Of a stretch of DNA of 64,000 nucleotides, positions 10,158 to 22,827 are shown piece after piece. The stretch is from Paraphysoderma sedebokerense. Taxonomy: Eukaryota; Blastocladiomycota; Physodermatomycetes; Physodermatales; Physodermataceae. The stretch is taken from contig JAHLJZ010000011.1 of NCBI GenBank assembly GCA_025602915.1, positions 1 through 64,000 on the forward strand, read 5' to 3'. The notes beneath the pieces were generated by a model. It worked only from the letters and a program-made list of their open reading frames with translations. It was not told where the DNA came from and ran no database searches. A program made the translations under genes and the position numbers. The first letter of the stretch is position 1, and each line of letters starts with the position of its first letter.

Positions 10158-11669
10158 CTAGACTATGGCTGCCCCAGTCTTGTTTGCAACTGCTTGCTTT
10201 ACGCCTTCCTTTGCGAGCTGCTGTCCAGCATTACTGCTAGCAATATCTCTAACAGCCTCATTCTGGGCTTGTTGAAGCGACATTCCCATTGATCGATAGT
10301 AGAAAGTGACATTTTTGATTTGCCAAATTCCGAAGAGAACTTCGAAAGCGAGAAATCCCGCGACAATGAGACAGAAAATACCAGCGCCGGCGCTCATGTT
10401 GAGCTTCGGATACAAAATATGAATGACGAGCGTAAAGAGTAAACCAGACAGGCAGAAGCCGGTTAGTCGTCACGAATTCAAAATCAATTACAACGCATTG
10501 AAGCGGGAGTTGATCAATTTACCTGCTCCGTGGCAACGATGAAGCCAGAACCACCCCAGCCGGGGATACCGATACACAAAACAATCATCGCACCCAAAAA
10601 GATAGAGTAGTTTAAAAAGAAAAAGAAGAACGACAAGGAACTGTCCTGCCTGTGAAAGAAAATCCCTAGTCAGATCAAAATTTCCTTTCTTTTTGAGGAT
10701 GAAATTAAAGACATACTTTACGCCATTATAAATCTGCTGATACCAAAATGACCAGCTAGTGGGAATACCAATCACCATAATTAGCAAAGATATTCCAAAA
10801 TTAGCACCTCCGTTGGACCCTCTGTTGACCATGCTTACAAAGCATCCAATGGCATTGAGGACAAATGTCCAAGTTGCAAGCATCCAGGCCATGTAAAGTT
10901 TTCGGACTACGATGTGGAAAAGTGGAGGTTTAGCACAAGACATTAATCAACTACATCAGGTTTCCGAGGAGAGCGAAACGAACCAAGGGGTTTTGCATTC
11001 TCCGGAATATCTTTGTTGATGTCATGGTATAATATAGGTTTGAATCTTGGCCAGTTTGGTGCTAGTGATATCAATAGGCACAATGAACAAATTTCTTTAG
11101 TTAGCAACAAAGCTGTCCCACAAATTGAGGGTAAAGAGTGTCTCACCTCTTTCCATCAAAACTTCTACTTTGGCTTCTCTTTCTTTCAGCTACGTAATTT
11201 TTTTTCGTAGGATAAATTATCGCCAACGTAAAGATTGTGAATATTCAAGAAAGAAGAGCGAGAAGAAATTAGAAAGGGATTTGGTGTTTACTTTAGCCTC
11301 CCGATACAACAACGTTTGCTCTTTCTTTTCCAATTCTATCTCTTTCTGGCGTAGAGCGTCCTCCTACATCACGTATAGAAACGACGATTAAGAGACAGTA
11401 AAAGATGAGAATTTGTAGACCGTGGTGAGTTTCATATACTGCATGACATTCAGGCAATCAGTGCATTCACAGCAGAATACATACTTTTGCACTGCCACCA
11501 AGAGAGTTTCCACCCCAAGGATTACTGACTGGAGGACCACCCTCGGCGAGTTTATCCTGAAGGAATTTGAAGCGAGTCAGATTAAGCATGACGGAAGAGC
11601 ACTGAGGCATGCAGCAGGGAGGGGAATAGTTACCAAGAAAGGGTTTGAGCCGTACTTGTTTGCGCTCAT
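10158..11669 (-). CDS. Secretory carrier membrane protein (SCAMP)
   Basis: SCAMPs are four-TM proteins of post-Golgi and endocytic membranes. From ATG at 11669 the protein begins MSANKYGSNPFLG, with an Asn-Pro-Phe motif that in SCAMPs binds EH-domain proteins. Next come PPVSNPWGGNSLGG, a charged coiled coil (RQKEIELEKKEQTLLYREA, about 11290-11365) and the typical cytosolic segment FKPILYHDINKDIPENAKPL. The four-helix core follows: MAWMLATWTFVLNAIGCFVS, NFGISLLIMVIGIPTSWSFW and two more helices after an intron. The conserved tail YYRSMGMSLQQAQNEA ends at the stop at 10158. Several short introns split it. The family is absent from yeasts but common elsewhere in eukaryotes. Confidence 0.85.
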
Positions 11670-12241
11670 GGTTGTATGTTCTCTATGCTCTTACTCCTGT
11701 CGGAAGAGATATGTAACTGCAGATATAGATAAGAAACGAAAGAGAGGAGGCAGGAGGAGGAACGAAGACGCGTCTCTCCGCAACAGAGCTTGTGTCATTA
11801 ATTCATTAATATCTGTCGGACTGACTCTATTTATGTTATTAGAATTTGCAAATAATTTACGTTGGTCGTTTCTATTTTAACGTATTCTCATCATCATGGG
11901 TGCCTGTCCGAGAGCCGATCAGCGACTATTTGTGATCCCAAAAAAAGTATATTGGGGAGGGCAGTGAATGATTATATTGTAATGTTAACAATTGTTGAAG
12001 TAATGGGTATATATTTTATTGTTAATGAATAAGTTTCCAGTGCTTTCTTTGTTCACTCCGAAGTTGCATTTCCCAGTCGCCATTCCATTGTGTTTTTGTG
12101 CGCATTCCACTCACTTCAGTCCGCCTTTTCAAACTTCCACATCTTAAAAAAGATAAATCCGACATTACACCGTTTATACACAAGAAGTATCTCTCATCTA
12201 GATAGATACATCAGACGATCAGTACAGAACATTACCTTCAC
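11670..12241. other. Divergent promoter region between SCAMP and Chk1
   Basis: Both flanking genes are read away from this 572-bp stretch. It has purine-rich tracts around 11740-11765 and is AT-rich from 11940 to 12030. No further gene is seen. Confidence 0.5.
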
Positions 12242-14595
12242 ATGCTACGTGCTTCGATTTATCCAACGGTGAGCGGGTTTGAGCTCAGGGAAACCATAGG
12301 CGAGGGGACTTTTGCAAAGTAATATTCTGGACTTCTCATCTTATTAAAATCGTTAACTAAAGCATAAAACATCTGGATTGCCTCAAAATCAGAGTCAAAT
12401 TAGGGGTAAACCCATCAACAAACGAACATGTCGCTATTAAAGTCATTTTCAAACAAACGTCTTCACACCCTCAAGGACTCTCTCCGTCCGATCGCAAATC
12501 CTTGGATAAAGAAATCCTCATTCAGAAAGCACTATGTCATGAGAATATAATTAGATTATATCAGACCGAAGAAACGGCGCAGTGTGTGTTTTTGCTAATG
12601 GAATATGCGGGCGGCGGAGAACTATTCGACAAGATAGGTTGGGCTTATCTTATATTTAATCTTGCCTTGTCTGGCCAATTATCCCGGCAATTTAGGAATG
12701 ATTACATGTACATTCGATTCAGCTGACGAAAATTAATTCACTTGTACAATAGTACCGGACGTAGGATTACCAGAAGAAGTAGCGCATTTCTACTTTCGGC
12801 AGCTTCTCGCGGGTGTGGTATGAACATCACTCTTTGGAGGCTTCTGAGTTTTTATGTGAAGGGCTTTTATATCGCTCACTGTAAAGTTGTCTTAGAATTA
12901 CCTTCATCATGCTGGAATTTCTCATCGAGACTTGAAACCCGAGGTAAGTACCTGAATTCATGAAAAATTATGGGTCACATTTTGAAACTTACAATTTCTC
13001 TGTACTCACTCACCAAGAATATTCTCCTCGACGACGAAGGTAAATATCATTGCTTCCATATGGCCCGAAAACCAAACGTAATTCTCTACGATAGGGAACC
13101 TTAAAATAACGGATTTCGGCTTATCAACCGTTTTTCGCAGTCATGGCAAGAATCGGACATTGACCACCCCTTGTGGTACTCCACCTTATGGTTTGTATAC
13201 TTATCGCCGTTGAATGCCTTCCCCGTTGCCTTTCCCTGACATAAACCTATTTTGTAGTTGCCCCTGAGGTATACTTCCCGTGTACTCTTGATTGCTGCCA
13301 TCCGCTCATTAATCTCGATAATTCAGGTCCCGTACCAAAATTACGATGGTCAAGCCGTTGATATATGGTCATGTGGAGTTATTTTGTTCGTTTTGCTTGT
13401 AGGAAGTATGTATTGTCTGCTTAGTCTAAACGGTTGTATTTACAGTAATGTGACCTCCACATCGCCCAGATACCCCATGGGCTAATCCAAGTATGCAGAG
13501 CCCTGAATTCGCAGCCTACGTAAATAATCCGGGCCTGAATTTCTCACCGTGGAACAAAATCCCATCAGCGGCTTTAGGTGTGTGAGTTCCCCGAGTGTGA
13601 AATCTTTGTAAATTTTACTGACTCGAATGAAAACTTGACATCCTTCATATAGCCCTCCTTCGCACGATACTTCAAGTGGATCCGGTTCGCCGCGCTACAA
13701 TAGAGCAGATAGCACAAAATGAATGGTTCCAACGAAATAATCGATTCATGAATGAGTTTGGTCGTTGCGCTGATCCTGAAGGTCTTGCTACTGTATTGAT
13801 GCAACAGTTGACATTAGCTGGTGAAAGCGTTGCAATTCAGCCGTACGTTCATTTCTTCTTGTCCCCATTTGTCCACTGTAACGCAGCCTTCACTCACTGA
13901 AATTGTGATATTCTTGTACAAAAAGAAATGTGTCCTATTCCCAGCCGGATCCAATGTTACACGCCAGTGCCGACACTCGACAAATTGAGTCATTCTCGCA
14001 ACCCACCAGTCATATCCACGGAGAGTCTCTAACACAAGGGGAACAAGGAACGACTTCATTGGTAAATTCTCCATATTTTTTTTTTTGCTTTCGTGCTCTT
14101 GATCTGCGTTGGCATTACTTGTCTTACCACCTTTTTCAATCCCCAGTCCCAAAAGCGCACCCTCTTCACTGCCCTTTGTCCATCCGAACGTCTTACGCGA
14201 TTCTATACAACCGCCCGTCCCGACCTGTTACAACTCCGCCTTGACAATACCCTTGATAATTTCGTTATCCCGCACGCTACTATTGATTCTACAACAGATT
14301 CTTTTACTATGAATATTTCAACAGTAGATAGGAGAAAATGTCCGCTTGGTGGGTTTATTCGCGTACAAAAAATCGCTGGCGATATGTGGTTGGTCAGTTT
14401 CGTGAAACGAAAGGTGAGATTATTTCTTTCTTTTGTTTTTCTCGATATGGCGGGTCAAAATTCATCATATTTCTCTCCGTCTCTGCTTTTTATTTCTTCA
14501 TTTTTAACTGAGTTTAGGGCGACCCGCTAGAGTTCAAACGATTATTCAAGGCTGTTACTTCAGAAATATATGATCTGGTGCATAATCATTTCTGA
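12242..14595 (+). CDS. CHK1: Checkpoint kinase Chk1
   Basis: Chk1 halts the cell cycle after DNA damage by phosphorylating Cdc25. The kinase domain shows GEGTFAKVKLGVN (glycine loop, intron inside), HVAIKVIFK (lysine), KEILIQKALCHENIIRLY (C helix), EYAGGGELFDKI, the catalytic HRDLKPE split by an intron from NILLDDEG, ITDFGLSTVF, CGTPPYVAPE and YDGQAVDIWSCGVILFVLL. After a serine-rich linker, the C-terminal KA1-like regulatory domain begins about 14155 (FTALCPSERLTRFYTTARPD). It ends with VSFVKRKGDPLEFKRLFKAV and a TGA at 14593-14595, a layout particular to Chk1. At least eight short introns are needed. ATG at 12242 is the first in frame before the kinase domain. Confidence 0.88.
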
Positions 14596-14754
14596 GTTGT
14601 GAAAGAAGCGGATAAGAGGCATTCTAATAAAGACGAATAAATTAACGTTATTTACAAACTACATTTCTAATCGCATCCACTTAAATCTAATATGAACAAT
14701 CTGATTGATAAGAAACGCCCGGCACCCTATTCAACCATAGCACGCACCGCATCA

Positions 14755-17700
14755 TTAATCTCGCCGCTTCAGATTTCCTAGACAAGCGAGATAAACCCAT
14801 ATACTCGCAATCCCATTGACATACCCATCACAATGAACTGCCAGTCCAAATTCTACATTACTATCATCCACATCCCATATCCTAGTCGCGTGTACAAAGT
14901 CTACGATTTGATCGGAGTTTCCTGTCCATTTAAAGTTAAGTGGGAACCCAGAAAAGCGATACATGGATTGTAACTTGATGAGTTCGGCGTATTGTTTATT
15001 TTCTAGATCTTCGAATAATGAAATTGAATGTTGTCTGGGGCGCAAAAAAGTTGAATCCGGCGATTCGGAGAGGTAACTCTTCTCAAATGATTGTAGTAAG
15101 TTGGAAAAGATTCGGTTACAGAGTCGATTCCATCTTGTTAAATGTCGGGATCGCCAAGATTCAATGGATTCGATTAACTTCGTTTCGATTAAATTTGATA
15201 TTTCGCGAAGTTGTGTCGACGAGATCGCTTGATACTTTAGAGTTTCAGTCTGGCGTATTGGATATCACAAAAGAAAACGGGAATCAATTAAATTAAATTG
15301 CAAAAATGAAGCAGAGAAACAAGATATATCGTACTTGAATTGAGAGTAACGGTGTATTGAGGCGGTACTGAGAACCTAAAAACGGTTTCCATAGTCGCGG
15401 GTCGTTCAGATTAAAGTCAAGTTGATGGGGTCCTGTGGCGCGTTGAATATTCGCGTAAATCTTTACAATTGAACTTCAATTAGTCCCTTGAAACCCCCTA
15501 AATATCGGATGGATGTCGACGGAAGACAAAAGATGCATTACATTCGCACTATTGAATACACAACCAATGCTCGTTAACGGACAATGTGGATCTCGCAATT
15601 CGTAGATGTCGCCGTTTAATGGATTGATAAAGACTGACTCGATATTGTTTTCTTCAAGCACAAGAACATAAGCTGTTCTACCATCGGGATTACCATGCCC
15701 TAAAACCACAAATGCATTTTTACCCAGATAAACCAAATAATTTGTCAATAAAATTGCATGTTCCGGAGCGCCTCCGGCTCCGATATCAAACGTTTGCTCC
15801 GAGGTACTCCAGACTTCGGAATCCGTAGCAAGAGATAATCGATCGCTTAGAGTGGGAATCAAACTGACGAAACGAACAATTTGTGTCAAAGTGGTATATT
15901 CGTTTGGTGGAATCTGTGGTCTAATGAAGCGGGTAATGAAGGTAGTTCGACCATTAATATCAAGGACTGTGGGAGTTACAAAATTGTTAGAAACATTTCG
16001 CAGTTGAGAAGTCCAATGAGTTGCGTATCTCAGCAGCGAGTCATCTTCATCCGATGAGAACTAAAATAGAGGGTAAGCCCTCAACGGTAAGGTGACAAAA
16101 TTTCGACTAAAAACGTTACCCTGCAATCAAATCGTTTGGGAAGTGGTAACAGAGGCTCTATAGTGATATACAAGTCCACAGAGACGTTTTTTTTGTCGAT
16201 GTTCAAATTGAAATATTTAAAACTGGATTCTTCGGCGCTATTTTTATCGTAACCAAATAACAGTAAGGGAGTCTTTACGTGAAACGTTCCTTGAACCTAA
16301 TATCGTACAAACGTTTAAATGTGTTATATGAAGACAATCAAATAATATCTAATTTATCATACCTGTCGCTGTTCATAGATAGCGCTAAGAGGAACAGTAA
16401 ACCCTCCCAACCAATTTTTTTCCTTCCTCACCGAGATATTTTTCTCTCTCATTCGGTCATCTTCGATTAAATCTACTACATACTCGTCAAATAAATTGAA
16501 ATGAACATCTTCACAGATGTCTTGTAACGATTCAGGTCGGAAATCTTCATTAGGTAGCGCAAACGGCACGGATAAAGTTTCGTTCCACTCCGGAAATGGT
16601 CCTTCATTCACCTGAGTCCGCGCAACGTGTCGCTGAAATTGAACTTCCAAATATGGCCGAACAGTCTATAAAGTCATAATGCTGGGTGAGTATTCTGTAT
16701 AGATCTACGCAAGAGTAGAAATAACGTACAACGCGACTGCTTTTCTGATTATTCACATCGACAATACCAGAATCGGGTTTACGTATCGGCACATTCATCC
16801 CTCTCTTCACATGAATCAAAATCATGCACTCACGCGGGATTTCTGCTTCCACAACTACCGCGCGAGTTCTTTTTTCGGGGCGTAATGGCCTCCGCTCTTT
16901 AAACAATGTGGACCATAAAGTCAGTTTAGCGACATCCAATGTCAAGTTCACTTCTCTGACAAATTCAGAAACATTTGAAGAAGGGGTCAAAACGCCTTTT
17001 CGACGGAGCTGTTGTGCTCGTATCCGTTGCTTGAGGACCCGTTGTTTCGAGTTGTCTAAAGCGCATATATTTGAGCTCTCTTTAGACACTTCTCCGATAT
17101 TCTGAAGTATTGTCTCACGGTAAGCTGACATTTGAAATTTACACCTCCGAAAAGAGTGTTTTACCTCTGATTCCTCTCCAGGGACGAACGACATATCGTG
17201 AAAACTATCACGCAATGACGTTATTGACTTTCTGATCAGTGAGTGCCTTCCATCGCCGACTTGAAGAAGCTGGCGCATCTTTGGATTTTCTCTATCAGGT
17301 TCCTTAGCGGTGAAAATTCAGCAAATTTTGAACACTATATAAGTAAACAATGTTTGAATAGATAATGCTTCACAGCGGGGAGTACCTGTAATATTAATTC
17401 ATTATCTCCTTCGCTCAGTCTGAATACTTTTCTGTTGGACTTGATAGAATTCAATGTTTGAAGACGCTCTTTCATTTGTTTCAGCTCGTCAGTCATTTCC
17501 ATAGGATTGTGAATATCGATTGCTGAAATCCATTTCTAAAGGCAGTTATCGTAAACCAAAAGAAGAATTTGTTACATAAACCCGCTTAAGCAACACAAGG
17601 GCCTAAGCTGATGGATGACCTACCTTGAACTTCTCAATATTCGCAGGGGCCGCACCTTTGACACTATTATTGACTATCCAGTTATGTTCCCCACGCACCG

Positions 17701-20700
17701 ATCCGTCGTATGTCGGACCCAAAGTGTTTCCTTCCTCGTCGACTGCCCATTTGACATTCGCTTTCAACAAACCATTTAAAGTAGGTGGTAATTTTCTATT
17801 ACGTAATTCGGATTCAAATAGCTCAGCATCTAACTGTTTATACAGTGATTCGTCCGGCGGATAATTTGAAGTAAGGGATTCATTTAAGCATGAGGCAAAT
17901 TCAAATGATGTAGGTGACAATGTTCCAATGTCCTTGTCTTTTCTAATGGAAGAATCTGATGATTTCAAGGAATGACAATGCGTGAGCGGAGGTGGAATAT
18001 AAAGACTGCATATTTTGCGATCTCCGAATACACCCTAATGTACAAGAGTAGTGTAAGTATGGTCCGACGTCGACACAAAGTAATCGCCAAGTGCGATCGA
18101 ATCTTACTTGCTCCCATAAGTCAACTGTAATATTCTCCGGATACTCTTGAACTATCAATTGAATGACATCACTATCTCGGCCGTCGGTAATATTGTTCTC
18201 CTCTTTAAGATGTCCGGATTCACGGTTGGACAATTTGAGAGTAAAATCTGATACGTCGATGCAATTTGGTGTTGTTTTGGTCACTAGTTTCCCATTATAT
18301 TGCAATTTTAAAAAGAAAAACGTCGCTGCAATTTGACGCCGCCTTTTCTGTTCGCTCTATTCAATGAAAAAGGGTAATGTCAGATGCAATTACTAGATCA
18401 AACCGCGCGTTTGATATGTTGACAGAAAATCTACCATCGGACATTGAAGGTCTGAGGTAATTCCTTCTCCTTCGGTAATCCGAAAGTAGAACGATGGAGT
18501 TCCCGGCATCCTTCGACTAGTATTGAAACGTTCGACAATTGCTTTTCGAACAGACGAAGCATGAAACTCGGCTAATGCCGGCTTACTTGGAGTTTCGACC
18601 TATCATTCAAGCACAAGTGAGTAAAAACATCTGTTGCGGTTGAATGCAAGAGATCTACGTACTGGAACGTCCAAATCTACGAGTTCTTCTGTGGACTGAA
18701 TATTTGTTTTTTTCGATAACTCTTTGATTCTATTCTTTAAAGTTTCACTTGCCCTCCGTTTCTCTTTATCCTCGCTTAAATTTCGGTCTTCCATATCTGC
18801 CTTTGAGTCTTCCGTTTCATGCTCCGTCTTAAACGACACCTCATCATTGAGTTTCACAGTGTTTTCTGTTGTATCCCTGCTTGTATTTTCGTAGTCATGT
18901 TGTTTATGGAAGTACTCTTCGACACTTAAGCGGTAGTCCATTTCGTTAGATTCTTTGAGCTCTTTCATCTCGGCTTTAATTTCGGCCCTAAGAGCATCTA
19001 TATCCTAAAATTCAACAGTAAATTTGAAAGAATGTAAAGCAAGGAAAATAGGCATATCAAGAACGGAAGAAACTAGAAATTCATTTGGAACTGATCAATT
19101 ACCGCTTGCTTGTCATTCTCAACCCGCCGAATCATTAGTTTACTGTTTGTCGAAGTATATCCTTGTACTGTCCGCACAGATTTGAGTTTCTCCCATGTCA
19201 ACATTATTCTATATTGCAACAATTTATCGGTGTGATGCTCCGCATCCTAGATTCAAATGGTTGTATAAATACTACTCCATGGGGAAGCCATAAAATAGAA
19301 TTAGACTTATACCAAAAGTCTTCGAAGGTTTTTTATTTCATCTCTGATTTCTTTTAGTCGCCTCATCTTTGTCAATCGCTCTTGGCGCAATGTGTTTTCT
19401 TCCCTGTTAATAAATTCTAATTGAAAAGAAGGGATTCCGCTTGCTTTGGTCACTTCGAAAATAGTTTTTAAATTTCGTCGAATTGGAGAGGACGGTAAAG
19501 AAGGAACAGGTGTGTTATCAGCAGTGTTGTCCGCGGACGTTGATAATTTGGCCGGGGAACGAAGAGGCGATGACGGAGCGGGAGAAGTTGAAAATGGCCC
19601 CGAAAGAAGAGCAGAAGAAGATGATACGGACTCGGGTTGATGTTCAAGTGGTATTGATGTGCCTGCAACATATCCTCCATACTGAACGTCTGGAAGTCCA
19701 AATTTGGTTACGAATTGTTCTTTTTGTCGGGCATATTCACCTTTCACATTCTGGATAAAACGGGTTGATGTAACCTGAACCGCTTCATGAATGCAGAAAT
19801 GAAGCACGAACCTCTAATTTCTTCTTCAGGATACTAATAACATTGTTCCGTTGCCTGTCATTTGTCATTTCAACTAGATCAGACATCTCTTTAGATAATC
19901 GATTCTCCAAGGTCATTAAAGGATGATTTTTAAACTCCAGCCGCTTCAATCTAATCTCCAAAACGTAATTGAATTGAACTTGATCGTCAAATTGTTGCAT
20001 TCCGTTCTGCAGTTTCTGCGCCGGATGACCAATTAATCCGCCCATTTCAGTATTATAAGATTCAAGCAAACGTCTGGAAGAATATACTCTTGGTTCATGC
20101 GGAGCGGGTGCAAGAAATTCAGATAAAGGCGGAAACGATGGGAAAAACGAATCAAATAGCCGCGGGTTTCGTATTGGTGGATCAAGGATCGGGTTCGGAA
20201 GTAACTTGATGTTGTCTCTTTCATCGAAGAAGACATTTGCACTAGGTGACGAAGTGCATACAGTTACGTTATCGCTTCAAGGAATTATGGAATGGAGTAA
20301 AACAAACCTTTCGGGTACCTCTTTCTTCAAACGTTGTTTCAACCGTGAAATATTTCTGTTAAAATTGGACTCATTTTCCTGTTGAGATTTAATCTGTCAA
20401 TTAGAATACACAAAACGGAGAATGAATGCCACCAGTATATACAATACCTTGTTGTAGAACGACGAACCCACTGTGAACGATCCATTCAAATCTCGGACAT
20501 GGAAGTATAAATCATGCTCCTAATGAGTGATCGATTAATTCTCATTTTCAACGACATCTCACCGGCACAGTATTCAACGATAATACAAACCGCTTTCATA
20601 AATAATTCAGACATATCCTCGGGTCCTTCAACTACCGTATCTTCAAATTTTGGCAATGATAAAAGAAGTTTTCTCAATTCTAAAGCAATTAACAACAGTG

Positions 20701-21840
20701 AGCAAAACCAGATTAATTTTGATTGCGACAACATCCTGCAAACAGCATCAAGAAAGCAGAACTAGAAATAATAATGTACGCACCTTCACTTGCCACATGT
20801 CCATCCTCAATACCATCATGCTCTAATTTCTGTTTCTTGCCACTTTCCTGAAGATTCAAACTCTTTGATACTTCCTTCTTCTCCATACCACGCCCAGAGC
20901 CCTCTATAACCGCGCCATTCGAAAGGTCTACTTCTCCAACCTCCAATTTATCTCCACTCGTTTTCCTCTCTAACTTTTCAATCAAGTTACCACCCAACTG
21001 ATCGACCGAATCGGTTTCACGTGTAATCGCAATGGCATATTCATTTTTACTTTCATCAATACTCACACGTTTAACTTTTACTTTACTCGTCGGTGACGAT
21101 ACCGGCGACAAAATATTATTAGATTTTGACTTGCCTCTTGCTGTGGAAGTGGAGGTTAAAGTCTCGGTAACGGTGTTTGGTGAAATTGGGGTTCCCAAGG
21201 GGATCGTATCCGGTGAAGTACTCGTTAAGTCACCAGATACCGAAACTCTCTTGTTATGCGTCACAACAGGTGACATATATTTTGGTGATTTGATAACGGC
21301 AGAAATAGGAGTTGACGTAAAAGACTGTAATTCTGAATCCACGTTATTCGAAAGTATCGGATCAGTTTGACCTTTATGAACTGTTGTAGCTTTGTTTGAA
21401 GGATTTTCAAGGTTCCCTGCTCTTGCAGTTTTCAGTCGAGATAATGATCTAGAATACTGAAATGTGGTTTCAACGGTTCCCTCGTTTTTGGGATTCTAGA
21501 GTACCCAAAAAAAAATAAAAAGAGAAAATAATTAACTCAACAATTTTCCTCCACCCTCACCACCAACACTCTAATTTCCAAACCACACCCTTACCATTTC
21601 TAAGCCACCATTCAAACTTATTCCACCCCGTCTAAACTCATTGTCACCACCTCTACTCCTTCCTCCCACATCAATATAACTCGAACCCCCCGCTCCATCT
21701 TCAGGAAGCGTTACTCCAGATCTCTGATTTTCAGAATCATCAGCAGTTAAACCACTCAATTGACGTTCATATCGTAACTGCTGAATTCGAAGTTTTGCCC
21801 GGTCTAAAGCCGACTTGGAATCACTGATAGGCGACGACAT
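14755..21840 (-). CDS. CC2D2A: CC2D2A-type ciliary transition-zone protein
   Basis: CC2D2A is a coiled-coil and C2-domain scaffold of the MKS module that gates the base of cilia and flagella. The gene is about 7.1 kb with many short introns, ATG at 21840 (MSSPISDSKSALDRAKLRIQ) and stop at 14755. N-terminal: low-complexity Ser/Thr region (20,800-21,370). Middle: EHDLYFHVRDLNGSFTVGSS, then coiled coil (19,300-20,030). Then a first C2-like block (about 17,950-18,310, LQYNGKLVTKTTPN) and a second C2 domain (about 16,400-16,860; MILIHVKRGMNVPIRKPDSG, FPEWNETLSVPFALPNED). C-terminal: the inactive transglutaminase-like domain with GGAPEHAILLTNYLVYLGKN and AFVVLGHGNPDGRTAYVLVL, and a last exon DDSNVEFGLAVHCDGYVNG. 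These match the order in animal CC2D2A. Its presence implies a flagellated stage. Intron edges were not all fixed. Confidence 0.85.
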
Positions 21841-22123
21841 AGGGTTTACTATTTGATCATAGATTTGTGGAATAGAATGACTAGGAAGTACAGAGAAGAT
21901 GAGCGAAAGGGAGAAGGAAAGGCACAAGATGGGTGTAGGATTGTCAATGAGTTTGATCTGATCCGGGTTGACGGGTTTTTGTGGGATCAACCGCTACAGT
22001 ACGAGACAAAATTCAACATGACATCAAAAATGAATGATATTTGTATTCCTTTATCTCACAACGATGAACTATAAATTACATAATGTAACAATACTGTTAT
22101 GCTTTCTTTTTTTCAAAAAATTT

Positions 22124-22827
22124 TCAAGCTCTCACAAATTCAATCGCTAATTCTACATGTTTAGTATGAGGAAATAAATCAACTGCTACAGCTCTAGAAG
22201 GGACAAACGGGTTGCCTTTTAATTTTGCGGATTGGGGACGGGTAAGACTAAATCCAGAAAATACAGAAGCAAAGGTTAAAGATTTAGAAACGTAAATGAA
22301 CACAGGGTAACAAACTAAAACTTACTCAAAGAAATTGGTAATCGCTTGGTTACAATCACAACTCACGTATACTATTTTTTTGATTGCCGGACAATCACGT
22401 ATAGAACGGATAACCGACGGATGTACTCCATTCCTCGGTGGATCCAAAACAGCGACATAATTCGTTTCTTCTTTTTCTTGTTCCTCGCTTGAACTGTCGT
22501 CGTCGTCGTCTAAATTAATGGAGACTTCTCCCTCCGATTTAGAGTTTTTATTGAGTTTAGGTAATATTTTCTTTAACGCTTCTTCAACGGGTGCGGCAAT
22601 GTACTCGGCATTCGTGACAACTATAATTGAATGGTTTGAATTAACTTGTGGGAGATTGATTGGATTAAAGAAAAGGTAAGATCAACGTACCATTCGCAGC
22701 TGCATTTCGTTTCGCGTCTTCAACAGCTTCAGGAACGAGTTCAATTCCAATCACTTTATCTACATGCTTTGACATACAAATCCCAATCGTTCCAGTTCCA
22801 CAACACAAATCCAACAACACCGTTTTC
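22124..22827 (-). pseudogene. Trm2-type tRNA (uracil-5-)-methyltransferase, catalytic half only
   Basis: Trm2/TRMT2 makes m5U54 in tRNA with S-adenosylmethionine. The piece starts at 22827 with KTVLLDLCCGTGTIGICMSK (SAM-binding motif I), then VIGIELVPEAVEDAKRNAAA, VAVLDPPRNGVHPSVIRSIR (DPPRxG motif), IVYVSCDCNQAI (nucleophile Cys) and the tail KHVELAIEFVRA with a stop at 22124-22126. An acidic Asp/Ser/Glu insert lies at about 22,480-22,530. The N-terminal half (RNA-binding and early catalytic-domain motifs) is missing because an MFS gene abuts directly upstream in the same orientation. The remaining half looks undamaged and may be read only as part of the MFS transcript. Confidence 0.7.

Noticed and set aside
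11899-11945. tRNA-like stretch (GGTGCCTGTCCGAGAGCC)
   Set aside because: It resembles a tRNA 5' arm with an A box, but there is no B box, no pairing acceptor stem and no CCA-side match downstream.
19446-19758. Plus-strand open frames opposite the CC2D2A coiled coil
   Set aside because: Shadows of the minus-strand coding exon at 19,307-19,807.
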